Below, piece by piece: positions 12,385 to 22,933 of a stretch of 64,000 nucleotides of DNA. A program made the translations under genes and the position numbers. This DNA is from Gnetum montanum (lineage: Eukaryota > Streptophyta > Gnetopsida > Gnetales > Gnetaceae). Below the pieces are notes generated by a model, which made no database searches, was not told the DNA's origin, and saw only the letters and a program-made list of their open reading frames with translations. How positions within the stretch are numbered: position 1 is the first letter of the stretch; every line of letters starts with the position of its first letter. The stretch lies in NCBI GenBank assembly GCA_015680685.1, contig MNCI01011044.1, forward strand, positions 5,623 through 69,622. The letters run 5' to 3'.

Positions 12385-13240
12385 ATGGCTACATCAGCCA
12401 CTTCTGTTGACATCGCTAACCTCGAGAATCCTTTGACCTTGCAAACTACGCCCCCTATTGTCGAGCTACTAATTAGTCTAGTGCGACCACACTACTCCCT
12501 CAGGATTCAAAACAAAGAACCCGAGGGGCATGCTAAACACAAAGAGAGTTATAATTTTCTCTGTGGAAAACTAGCAGTTGATCTGCCTATGTATCCATAG
12601 TAACTCAAAGAGAAACAAGAATACGAGTTCATGTACTGCAATGGGAAGTAATTTGTTCCTTCAACAAACACTAATATACCCCTAACGTATAAAAAATAAT
12701 GGACTCTAGATCAGATGTTGATGGCTAAGAAATCGACATAACAATGAGAGGAGTGGTTTCGTGAAGAGGTGCTTAATGATGGACAAGATGATCTAGATTC
12801 CTACTCTAAGGGATGCAATAATGACGATTTGGTTGTGGTTCCTCCTTCCACGTCGTCCTGCATAAACCCATTGTTAGGGTTACTACGCCTTTGACATTAT
12901 GCAATACCAATTGAGTTCTGCACTCACCTCAGTTGCACTTTCTCTCCTCGGCTACTCTTCCTGATATGACTTCATACCAAGCCATCTCTCAGCAGGTGCA
13001 GTTATCCAACCCACCTCATTGTCCACCTACGCCCATGTCATAGCACATACACATGACACTGCTCTGTAGTTGCCCACAGTGCCCACATTCCCACCAACCT
13101 ACATGATGGGGTCTACCACCATGGTAGGGTGGGCTCAAAACATGTCTCTCACTACACATCCCACGTAGATCTCACGCAATCACTTTCATCAGAACCAAAT
13201 GTCCCAAGCACAAAACCCCACTGCAGGGTTATGGATGGTC
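12385..13240 (+). pseudogene. gag of element C, N-terminal part
   Basis: Gag N-terminus starting MATSATSVDIANLENPL, 258 bases after the LTR. This region precedes the capsid domain and has no motif I recognise. The frame is broken by a TAG at 12598-12600 and by later shifts. From about 12760 an acidic stretch (EEWFREEVLNDGQDD) and then a Pro/Thr/Gln-rich stretch can be read. The gene is cut at 13245 by insertion of element A and resumes at 22934 in the same structural region, the low-complexity linker before capsid. Confidence 0.6.
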
Positions 13241-13245
13241 CCCCT

Positions 13246-14177
13246 TGAAACACCGTGAAAATTACGGGTCGGCCTCAGGCGAAGATTCGTAATTTGAGTA
13301 GAAGCAGGCCTCAAATTTGTCTAGGGACAAGTTTACGCTCCATCACGCACGGCAGCGTGATGAGCGTAATAAGCTCTGAAGACAGTTAAATTTGTCTAAG
13401 GACAAGTTCACGCTCCATCACGCATGGCAGCGTGATGAGCGTGATAAGCTCCACGACAATGAACGCGTCCCAAATTTTTTCAAGGACAAGTTTACGCTGT
13501 CTCACGCACAATAGCATGATGAGCGTAATAAGCTCCAAGACAGTGAAGATGCCCCTAATTTGTCTAAGGACAAGTTTATGCCCTATCACGCATGGTAGCG
13601 TGATGTGCATAATAAGCTCCAGGACAGTTAAGGGGAAAATCCAGAGAGACACGACGGGTTGGCACTTGTTCTCATGCGGCGCTTGACTAACTAATCTTTA
13701 CGCACCTTACGCAGCGATGCGTACTCGTGCGTAGGTCAGAATGCAAGTGCGCGCTCATTTACGCTGCGTCACGCATAGTTGCGTGATCAGCGTAAAACAA
13801 GCCTGAGCGCGTGGTTGTTATATCAAGATTGCGCTCATACACGCAACGCAACGCGAATGAGCGCAAACACAGCCGAGACACGTTTATCATGAGCCTGCTC
13901 TTCACACGCACCGCACGCAAACGAGCGTGTTGTGCGTAGTCGCAGTTCGACTTAAAAAAGAGCAAGTCAACAGGATCTGCGACATTCGGGCCCACATCAT
14001 CAGGGTTGCGCGTGTCGCGGCCTATAAATACCCCGGTTGACACATGAAAAAAGAAAGCAACAACAACAACAACAAACAAAAAAGGGGATTGAGCAGTTGG
14101 CAAAAAGACGAGTTAACAGAGCACCAGAGCACTTATGACTTTTGACAGCAGACCAAGAGGACAAGAGCATTTTCTGA
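13246..14177 (+). repeat. 5' LTR of element A (5' part, cut by the gap)
   Basis: It starts TGAAACACCGTG and aligns almost base for base with 21343-22272. It holds four subrepeats of about 80 bp with palindromic cores (13317-13630), then a block of TACGC/GCGTA dyads, then TATAAATA at 14023. About 660 bp of the LTR end is lost in the N run. Confidence 0.88.
14023..14030 (+). promoter_or_regulatory. LTR TATA box, element A 5' LTR
   Basis: TATAAATA lies in the same context (GCGGCC before, CCC after) as at 22120 in the 3' LTR. It is the likely promoter for the gag-pol transcript. Confidence 0.6.
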
Positions 14178-14498
14178 NNNNNNNNNNNNNNNNNNNNNNN
14201 NNNNNNNNNNNNNNNNNNNNNNNNNNNNNNNNNNNNNNNNNNNNNNNNNNNNNNNNNNNNNNNNNNNNNNNNNNNNNNNNNNNNNNNNNNNNNNNNNNNN
14301 NNNNNNNNNNNNNNNNNNNNNNNNNNNNNNNNNNNNNNNNNNNNNNNNNNNNNNNNNNNNNNNNNNNNNNNNNNNNNNNNNNNNNNNNNNNNNNNNNNNN
14401 NNNNNNNNNNNNNNNNNNNNNNNNNNNNNNNNNNNNNNNNNNNNNNNNNNNNNNNNNNNNNNNNNNNNNNNNNNNNNNNNNNNNNNNNNNNNNNNNNN
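14178..14498. other. Assembly gap (321 N)
   Basis: The sequence jumps from the middle of the 5' LTR to the middle of exon 4 of the antisense gene. By comparison with element C, the sequence between these points should be about 7.7 kb (rest of LTR, leader, gag, PR, array, exons 8-5). The N count is therefore probably not the true distance unless A carries a large deletion. Confidence 0.95.
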
Positions 14499-15891
14499 AG
14501 CCACCGCTGCGCCTCTTTGATGTCCCCATACCGGAAGAGGACGTCTCTTGCCCCGCGGCCGGAAATTGTAAGGGTAATCTCCCGAGATTCCCTAACTGTA
14601 AGACAAAATACAAGCCAAACAATGCACAACATTATCGCCATAGACATAACACGCAACTACGCAAATAACACTAATACGCAACAACCTTACCGGGGCCAAA
14701 CGGAAACGGGAATTGCGGAAGCTCTATCTCCACGTCCTCGACGCTGAGGGGCGGATCCAGTGTCCAATCCTCGTGCAGCCATCCGAGTTCTTGGCACATT
14801 TTGAAGGCTTCCGCATAGCGTGAGTGGTACTCATGCATCTCGTGGCCGATTTGTCCGATGACACCAGCTTGAACGTTATTCATCACGGTAAACTCTGTTA
14901 TTGCCGTTTCGGCACAGGACAGTGTGTCGCCATCACCGAGTAGCTTGTTGTCGCGTATAAAGTACCTGTACAATACAGCGTAAGTTTAGCTACGTTATAC
15001 AGTTAGACCTTTTACATTATAACATAAAACACTAAGCACTGTTATCTAGATCCACTTACCTGCCTGCGTAGTATACTGTGCCTTGAGGGTTCTGGAAATA
15101 TGTCGACACATGGAGGGCCACGAACAGCGTATTGTACGCATGGTAGCAGTTGAAGCGGGCCATATCCCAGATCCATTGCAAGTTCCTCAGACCCCGAGAG
15201 CTGAGTGCTTGGTCCTCGGGATTGCCCGTCTCAATCGCCCCGTCTGTCAGGTAGGCCAGAATCCCTTGCGAAGACCCTGGTAACAGGTGCTCCAGAACGG
15301 CGCCGGAAACATCTCCGGTCACATTCGACCAAATGATGATGCTGAAATTACGCAGCAAAAACTGCAGAAATTCCAAAGCCCCCTTTCGGTACCAGATGGC
15401 CTTCCCCTGCACTCTTGTGTGCGGAGGAGGGACATTTGGGACGATGGGGTTTAACCAGCATAAAACCCCGATGATATCCAACACAAGCAAGATGGGTTTC
15501 AGTGCGATGCTGTAGAAAATGACCCAGATGCATTAATACATCCACATTTACATCTTTACATTTAACAGAAAAATAAATCGCAAAACCAAACCAGGCCGAA
15601 ATTGCCCAAACCCTTGCAATAACGCAAGGTTTGTCCTTGACAACGGCAATGGACGCAACCCCACAAAACCCTCGTATTAAGCCGAGGTCCATAATTTGAC
15701 ATACGCATTACGCTAGAAACATTTAGGCAAATAAAACAATAGACATATAGACAAGCGTAAAGAAGAGCCTACCGGTTGAGAGGCGTCGGGTCGCAGACAT
15801 CGATCAGTGCCTGCGAGACACAGTTCAGGTTAGCCTGCACCTCGTCGAGTTTTGCTAGTTTGGTGTTCTGCTTCTTCACCTTTGGCGCCAT
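14499..15891 (-). CDS. Antisense multi-exon gene, copy A, exons 1-4 (partial), NIF/HAD-like
   Basis: Exons on minus: 15891-15773 (119 nt, ATG), 15509-15060 (450), 14965-14691 (275), and 14595 into the gap. Every junction has GT and AG, and the phases close. The protein starts MAPKVKKQNTKLAKLDEV. Residues 45-190 resemble plant NLI-interacting-factor/FCP1-like HAD phosphatases: LLVLDIIGVLCWLN (motif I with only the first Asp), then FLQFLLRNFSIIIWSNVTGD, then a NTLFV...NPQGTVYYAG block where active enzymes have the DDS motif. The exons are open in this copy; Gln at codon 27 is CAG, where copy B has TAG. It lies head-to-head with pol. HAD similarity is from memory of the family; catalysis is unlikely. 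Confidence 0.75.
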
Positions 15892-16068
15892 TACACTAGT
15901 TGCAGGATTTCTTCACAGCTTGCTTATGAATATCAGAAAAACTTACAGCTCTGCCTTTCTCTCTGCTCTTCCTAGATCACACCTTCTCTCTGTCGCTGCT
16001 CTGCTCTTCCTCTGCTTGTAAATTCAAATCCAGATAGTCAAACAACCAGTTTTCATCTAAAAACCGCC

Positions 16069-16076
16069 TACTTATA
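16069..16076 (-). promoter_or_regulatory. TATA-like box of the antisense gene, copy A
   Basis: On the minus strand TATAAGTA lies 178 bp before the exon 1 ATG. Copies B and D have TATAAATA, and C has TATAAAC, at 120-180 bp from their ATGs. It lies in the interval between the two divergent ATGs (15892-16326), with no LTR nearby. Confidence 0.5.
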
Positions 16077-16326
16077 TGGGAAAATTACCGACTTGACCCT
16101 AGATTTAAGCGGAACTTTCCAGAAACGGAATCCGAAAATCCGGTATTAATTCGGTTGATATCGCACGCTCGTCTGTCCGAAATGACGTTAAACTACCCCA
16201 TCTTATCGCCTCGTAATTGGGTTGCATTGATTACACATTTTCTGTTAGCATGCCATGTTTGGCGACATCTCGTCATCTGTCTCCTAACCATTTACGCACT
16301 TGCCGATTTTGCAGGACAGACGAAGG

Positions 16327-19300
16327 ATGGACGCCGCACTTTCAACACCTCTAGTTTTGACAGGCCCATACGGGCACTTAGTTAGGCAATTTGATTCAAC
16401 ACTTATCGATGTTAGCCCCCCTTTAAGTAGGCGTAACTATAGCTACATCATAAATGTCCCCAGAATGGCCAGATCAGTCGACGCGTACGCTAGACCTGGA
16501 GTCCGGAGACATAACTGAGGATCCCCTTTGTGAGGTCCCTATCGTTACGCACATGGGTGAGACCAAGACACTTAAAGTCAGTTCCTTACTAGACGAGAAA
16601 ATGTACAACGCAATCATGCAAGTCCTGCAAGAAAACATCACTGTCTTCGCGTGGTCGTATGAGGATATGCCTGGGTTAGATCCTAGATTAGTCCAGCATA
16701 ATATCATTCTCGACCCTCAGATCAAGGCAGTCAGGAAAAAGGCACGCAAAATCAAACCAAAGATAGCGCTAGCAGTGCATGAGGAAATCACCAAGCTATA
16801 TCGGGCTGGTTTCATACGCATGGTCGATTATTCAGACTGGGTATCCAACATTGTGGTCATGTCAAAGAAGACCGGGGGCATACGCATATGCATAGACTTC
16901 CAGGATTTGAACAAAGCCACAATCAAGGATAACTTCCCACTGCCGAGTATCGACCAACTAGTGGATACAATAGCTGGGCATGCACTTCTGTCCTTCATGG
17001 ATGGCTTTTCAGGCTATAATCAGATTCGCATTAACCCAAAACACCAGTTGACAACAACTTTTATGACACCCTGGGGAACATTTTGCTACACCATGATGCC
17101 TTTTGGTCTGAGGAACGCCGGAGGAACGTACCAGCGAGCCATGACGTACATCTTTAGCGACTATCTCCTAGGGAGGCTGAATGATTATGTAGATGACATA
17201 GCTGTAAAGTCTTGGAAGTCGGAAGATCATTCAGAGGACCTGGAGTTAGTCCTTAAAATATGCTCCATGCACGAGCTCCAGCTTAACCCAAAGAAGTGTG
17301 TATTCGGAGTCAAAACCGGACACATGCTAGGGTTTGTGGTGTCAGAAACCGGCATACGAGTTGACCCTGATAAGGTCTAAGCCATTGTCGCGTTACAACC
17401 TCCCACAGATCTCAAGCAACTCCGCGGGTTACAAGGACGATTGCAATTCATACGCAGGTTCATTTCAAGATTAATCGACAAATTACATCCCATGCAGCAC
17501 TTGCTAAAAAAGGGGGTTAATTTTGAATGGACTGACGATTGCCAGCGTGCGTTTGACAGTCTGAAACAGGAACTGCAGCATTTGCCAACGGTCTTCCCGC
17601 CACAAAGGGACCTACCTTTCTTCATCTACCTCGCCACTTCGGACGTAGCAATAGCAGCGTTGCTCTGTCAGAGAAGAGATGACAGATCAGAGATGCCCAT
17701 CTACTATCTGAGTCACGCTCTATGTGCGTACGAGACAAGGTATAATGATGTTGAGCGTAATTTCTTAGCGTTAGTTTTTACGCTCAAGAAATGTAGGCAT
17801 TACCTTTTTCGTAGCTAGGTTAACGTTATTTGGAAAAATAACATACTTAGAGCCATCACACATAGTTTACACGAAAGTAGCAAAATAGCTTGCTGGAAGG
17901 CTATCACCGCGGAGTTCGACCTCCACTATATTGGCCAGTCATCTACGAAGGGCCAAGCGATAGCCGACCAGTTAACCACCTCACCGATTGACAATCATGC
18001 CACTGTAGAACCAGAGTTTCCTGAAGAACATGTACATAGTTTAAGCACTGCTTCGGCAGGCCTCGAAGCAACATTATACTTTGATGGAGCTTCAGCCGCC
18101 AGAGGCGGCAGTGCGGCCACTGTTCTTACGCTCTCACCTGAGGATGTGCGTCTACACACTTACCGATTGACCTTCCCTTGTACGAACAATGTGGCAGAGT
18201 ACGAGGGGCTCCTCAGGGGACTACTAACTGCAGGCGAACTCAATGTTCAACACCTGGCAGTTAGGGGCAATTCGATGCTAGTCATAAATCAAATCACTGG
18301 AGTCTACGCCTGCAAGACGGTACACTTGCAGCCCTACTGTGATCAGGCTAAAGACCTCCTGAAGCGATTTATGACCTTCGACGCCCAGCACGTCCCACAA
18401 GCTGATAACACGCTGGCCGACGGACTGGCCACTCTGGCTTTACACGTACCGTCATACTTGTTTAACACCTGCCCCACATTGATTATAGATTGCACAGATC
18501 CTATCGTTCAGACGGCGCAAATCTCCTCTCTTACCGAGGAAAGCACGCCTGAGTGGTACGATCACATCAAATCTTATCTTTTACAGGGTGAGTTACCAGC
18601 TGCTTTAACGCGCGCAAAAAAAGACGCAACCCGTAAACGCGCTAGGCACTACGTCATCATCGGAGACAGTACTCTCTGTAGATGCTCCTTTGATGGTGTG
18701 TTGCTCACCTGCGTTAACATAGGCCAAGCACAGCACATTGTCAACGAAGTTCACGAGGGACTGTGCGGCGGCCACGTAGCACCACGGGCTATGGCCCTAA
18801 AAATCCGTCGCCTAGGGTACTACTGGCCACGCATGGAAAGGGATTGTCTAACAAAGGTTAAGACCTGTGACATGTGTCAACGTCATGCAAATCTCATCCA
18901 CGTGCCACCCACAGAGTTGCACACGACGCAGATAACCTGGCCATTCCAACGATGGGGACTAGACATTATCGGACCCATCACGCCAAAATCTTCCGCTGGA
19001 CATAGCTTCATCATTACCGCTATCGAGTACTTCACGAAGTGGGTAGAAGCTGTTCCCTGCAGAAAATTACATCTCAACAGGTTTGCCATTTTATCTTCGA
19101 CAACATAGTAACTCGATTTGGTCTCCCAATGACTATTGTGACCGATAACAGGCCACAGTTTAGCAGTGTGGATACCAAATCCTTCTGTGACAACCTAGGC
19201 ATCAGACAGTCGTTTTCCTCCCCTTACTACCCGCAAGCAAATGGTCAAGTTGAAGCATCGAACAAGATTATCATCAACTTACTCAAGAAAATGCTCGACG

Positions 19301-19794
19301 GAAACAAAAGGCGGTGGCATGAACAGATCCTCTATGTGCTATGGGCATATTGTACTACGTGTAAGATGGCTACAGGTAGTACGCCCTATAGCCTGGTTTA
19401 CGGATCTGAGGTGTTGCTACCTCTCGAGTTGCAGATCCCTTCTCTGAGGATGGTCCTCTCCACCGTTATAAATGAGGCTCAACACACCGAGGCTCGGATA
19501 GCGGATTTGGAGTCATCGGAAGAGAAGTGGATACAGGCTCTTGAGGCAATCGAAAGATATCAGGACAAGCAGAGGCAAAAGCATCATCACAATCTTCAGC
19601 AGCGTCCGATCAAGAAAGGAGATCTGGTTCTCAAGGCTGTGCGTGAACCAGCAGGCAAGTTCTCTGCAAATTGGGAAGGCCCTTTCTTAGTGACCGACGC
19701 ATACAACAACGGAGCGTTCAAATTGGCAGACGTTAACGGCAACGAGCTGGCAAATCCTGTGAATCATTTGTATCTAAAGCTGTACTTCATCTAG
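16327..19794 (+). pseudogene. pol of element A: RT, two RNase H, integrase
   Basis: Starts MDAALSTPLVLTGPYG. Domain order: reverse transcriptase (FMDGFSGYNQI; intact YVDD box near 17187-17200), retroviral-type RNase H (about 17600-17950), archaeal-like RNase H (YFDGAS at 18078; NNVAEYEGLLRG; NTLADGLATL), HHCC zinc-binding region (VHEGLCGGH...CDMC), and an integrase core with the D, D and E residues present (GLDIIGP, VTDN, VEASN). Four breaks: a 1-nt insertion near 16425-16432; TAA at 17378 (CAA in copy B); TAG at 17816-17818 (CAG in B); and a 1-nt loss in an A run near 19065. The second RNase H also has Asn in place of Asp in its GDSML motif. This copy cannot make a full protein unaided. Confidence 0.9.
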
Positions 19795-19804
19795 CAGCGA
19801 CGAC

Positions 19805-20290
19805 GGTGTTACCAACAGGTATGACGGCTATCGTCCGCTATGACGTTAAACTGGCATCACACGTCCGCTACGACGTAAAACTGGCACTGACCGTCCGCCA
19901 TGACGCTAAACTGGCATACTTTGCACGCGTCTGCCACGACGCTAAACTGGCAAGTGGTTACCGTCCGCCACGACGTAAAACTAGCACTGTTGTATAGGTC
20001 CACCAGGATGAAAAACTGGCACCCTTTGCACGTGTCCGCTACGACGCTAAACTGGCATAGGTAAGCAGCCGTCTGCTGAGACGTAAAACCAGCACAGATC
20101 TGTCCCTGGGTGACGACGTAAAACTGACATCCACAGCACGGTCTGCTGAGACCCTAAACCAGCCTATCCACCGTCCTCCATGACAAAAAACTAGCGCTTC
20201 TCGGTCTGCCCAGACTTTAAACAGGGACCATGGTCTATTGGGACTTAAAACCAGTAACAACAGTCTACCAGGACTCAAAACTGGGATTCA
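19805..20290 (+). repeat. Tandem hairpin array 1, element A
   Basis: Around ten degenerate units of about 35-60 bp after the pol stop. On the minus strand the unit is (C/T)AGTTT followed by a short dyad: ACGTC(N6)GACG, GCGTC(N6)GACGC, GGTCT(N4)AGACC. Stem bases change in pairs between units. The same array follows pol in B, C and D. 3' tandem arrays are known from some Tat elements such as Retand; the function is unknown. Confidence 0.85.
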
Positions 20291-20433
20291 TACGCATCAA
20301 GCGAGCGGGATCATCTCGGACATAGCTGCATAGCCAACCGGGTGGGACGCTGAGATAGCTCCAGCGTCCCCACCCTCCAGCATCTTACTGGTTCCTCGGA
20401 CAAGCACAGAGGCATCTTACTGATCCCTCGGAG

Positions 20434-20655
20434 ATGCCGCCACCGCGTCCGCCGCGGTGGAAGCAGCTCCAGGAGTTTAGCCTCGTTAGCGGGAGCCCCA
20501 ACGAACCCCTCGTTGGTCACGGCTCTGCAAGTCTCCGCCAATCATCTCTATCGGACGCTGGCCTCACAAATTCATCTGGCCAGTTCCTAGGGAGATTAGC
20601 GAGCTGCACTGCATCCGATGCCTTTTCGCGACGATATGCAGGGCCAAGTCATTAG
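20434..20655 (+). CDS. Small conserved ORF between array and 3' LTR, copy A
   Basis: 73 codons starting MPPPRPPRWKQLQEF. It is on the same strand as pol, in the position where extra or envelope-like ORFs occur in some plant gypsy elements. Copy B has the same frame (53870-54070), and a relic in the older element C keeps the pattern SLV(x)SP(x)E(x)L(x2)H and then GFTNSS in one frame. That pattern suggests selection on protein. A splice-acceptor-like TTTGTGGTTGCAG at 20781-20793 precedes a second conserved stretch (LEDVIQRCIHLSGKV in A, HEDVVQKCSHQSGEV in C), so the product may be spliced. No known domain. 20871-21329 shows nothing further I can support. Confidence 0.4.
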   Translation: MPPPRPPRWKQLQEFSLVSGSPNEPLVGHGSASLRQSSLSDAGLTNSSGQFLGRLASCTASDAFSRRYAGPSH

Positions 20656-21329
20656 GATTGGCGGCCTCGCCTGTGTGCTCCGGCTTCATCTTCACAGTAC
20701 ATTGGCTCTGATTAACATCCGACAGCATTGGCTCCAAAAGCCCCGTCTGTTGTCTATAAACAATGGTGTCCTTTGTTTTCTTTTGTGGTTGCAGGCTGCT
20801 TAACTTGGAGGATGTCATTCAAAGGTGCATACATCTGAGCGGCAAAGTACAACAGCGTGCTGAAATGGCTGCTCAGGTTTGCCCACCCACTCAGTTTTGT
20901 ACATTTCTTCCCGACACACGTCTACACTTCATCCTTGTTCCCTTCTTCCCCACCACCCAGTTCCCATACACAGTGTTCCATACGCAAATCTTCATTTTTC
21001 ACACCCACGCTAGCAGAGACATCGCAAAAGTGATGTGCAACGCTCCTTTTGCATGCATTCCTGCTACAATTTATAACAGAGATACCTCAGATTGACGCGT
21101 TACACTCGTCTGAAAGCATTCCTTTTGACATAAATAAACACACCGTTTGCATCTTCCCCGAACCTGTTTCCAGTTGCACCCTTCTAAGTCTCCTACTCGC
21201 AAGCCTTCTCCCTCTACGTAAGCGGAGCAATACTTGAGTAGTCATGGAGGAACGTTGTTCTTGCTTCCGCCAATTCGGTGTTTCGCATTCTTTGTCGACG
21301 TTCTTCGGGAACACCCTCTAACCGTCAAC

Positions 21330-21342
21330 AAAGAGGGGCCAT
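21330..21342 (+). other. Polypurine tract, element A
   Basis: AAAGAGGGGCCAT lies directly before the 3' LTR's TGAAAC. Elements C (AAAGAGGGTCCAT) and B (mirror on minus) have the same. It would prime plus-strand DNA synthesis. Confidence 0.8.
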
Positions 21343-22933
21343 TGAAACACCGTGAAAATTACAGGTCAGCCTCAGGCGAAGATTCGTAATTTGAGCAGAA
21401 GCGGGCCTCAAATTTGTCTAGGGACAAGTTTACGCTCCATCACGAACGGCAGCGTGATGAGCGTAATAAGCTCCGAAGACAGTTAAATTTGTCTAAGGAC
21501 AAGTTCACGCTCCATCACGCACGGCAGCGTGATGAGCGTGATAAGCTCCACGACAATGAACGCATCCCAAATTTGTTCAAGGACAAGTTTACGCTCTCTC
21601 ACGCACAACAGCATGATGAGCGTAATAAGCTCCAAGACAGTGAAGACGCCCCGAATTTGTCTAAGGACAAGTTTATGCCCTATCACGCACGGTAGCGTGA
21701 TGTGCGTAATAAGCTCCATGACAGTTAAGGGGAAAAGCCAGAGAGACACGACGAGTTGGCACTTGTTCTCGTGCGGCGCTTGACTAAGTAATCTTTACGC
21801 ACCTTACGCAGCGATGCGTACTCGTGCGTAGGTCAGAATGCAAGTGCGCGCTCATTTACGCTGCGTCACGCATAGTTGCGTGATCAGCGTAAAACAAGCC
21901 TGAGCGCGTGGTTGTTATATCAAGATTGCGCTCATACACGCAACGCAACGCGAATGAGCGCAAACGCAGCCGAGACACATTTATCATGAGCCTGCTCTTC
22001 ACACGCACCGCACGCAAACGAGCGTGTTGTGCGTAGTCGCAGTTCGACTTAAAAAAGAGCAAGTCAACAGGATCTGCGACATTTGGGCCCACATCATCAG
22101 GGTTGCGCGTGTCGCGGCCTATAAATACCCTGGTTGACACATGAAAAAAGAAAGCAACAACAACAAGAACAAACAAAAAAGGGGATTGAGCAGTTGGCAA
22201 AAAGACGAGTTAACAGAGCACCAGAGCACTTATCACTTTTGACAGCAGACCAAGAGGACAAGAGCATTTTCTAAGCAAGGGAATACTTATCGCCCTGAAA
22301 TAGAGAAACAAGAGCAACCTCTTGGCAGCAGACGCTATCCCTTAGCAGGAACAGAACACAGCACGCCCAAGCCCCAACAGCAGATCTATCTGAAGCTGAG
22401 AAGTAGAATGGAAATTGCAGAGTCGTCTTGCCCGGTTAGCAGGTCCTATCGGTTCGAAGATCGTTAGACTTCAGAGCTTGACCATTTCTGCACCTAAGCT
22501 TTGGTCCAAAAGGTAGATCAGACTTCTGTCCAAATAGTTTTCTTGCTGTTTTGTGCTCATCTTTGTATTCAATTTGTTGGGACTTTTCTCCCACTGTAAC
22601 ATTGTATACACCTAGCCACGCATTCTATTTGGCATTGAAACATAGATCTTTGATCTTCGCAAATTGCACGATTTTTGCTCCCGATTCGCATTGTTTAGGC
22701 GTTTTGGCGTAATCTTTGTGGTGGTCCATTTACATCGTTTTCCTACCATTTTACGATCGATCTACAATCAGCATCGTTTTTACTGACCCGTAAGTCCCTG
22801 TCTGATCGACAAGACCGTTCAGGGCACCACGGATTCGTTTTTCTAGCTTATCCCTCGCGCGGATCCGTGGTAAAAACTGTGTACACGGAATCTCGGTCGG
22901 TATTTCCAGCTGCCGATGTTTTCCGTCGTTACA
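21343..22933 (+). repeat. 3' LTR of element A, complete
   Basis: 1,591 bp, from TGAAACACCGTG to ...CCGTCGTTACA. Four 80-bp subrepeats occupy 21411-21735. Each has a TTGTC/GACAA dyad and a longer ACGCTC(N)ATCACGC / GCGTGAT(N)AGCGT dyad. Further inverted repeats follow at 21855-21893 (stem of about 16 bp) and 21927-21961. TATAAATA is at 22120. The remaining 0.8 kb includes R/U5-like sequence homologous to the ends of the C and E LTRs. Confidence 0.9.
22120..22127 (+). promoter_or_regulatory. LTR TATA box, element A 3' LTR
   Basis: TATAAATA, identical in context to 14023 in the 5' LTR. Confidence 0.55.

Larger units (their letters stand above)
13246..22933 (+). mobile_element. Element A, young Tat-lineage LTR retrotransposon inside C's gag
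   Basis: 5' LTR from 13246, an N gap, antisense gene exons 4-1 on minus (14499-15891), pol 16327-19794, tandem array, small ORF, polypurine tract, and 3' LTR 21343-22933. The flanking pentamers are CCCCT (13241-13245) and CCCCC (22934-22938), a target duplication with one mismatch. gag, PR and the 3' half of the antisense gene are absent and would lie in the gap at 14178-14498. The part of the two LTRs that can be compared (about 930 bp) shows roughly two dozen differences by eye, mostly transitions. Confidence 0.85.

Noticed and set aside
13386-13652. Open frames on both strands with repeated MSLWIFPLTVLELI-type units (also 21483-21749 and 52593-52859)
   Set aside because: They are translations of the palindromic 80-bp LTR subrepeats. 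Both strands are open because the units are near-palindromes and their length is a multiple of three.
14000-14656. ORFs running through the N block
   Set aside because: Most of their codons are N. They join LTR sequence to exon 4 sequence artificially.
15776-16021. 81-codon plus ORF MRGVGSQTSISAC opposite exon 1 of copy A
   Set aside because: The opposite strand has the conserved exon with splice donor and ATG. This is its shadow.
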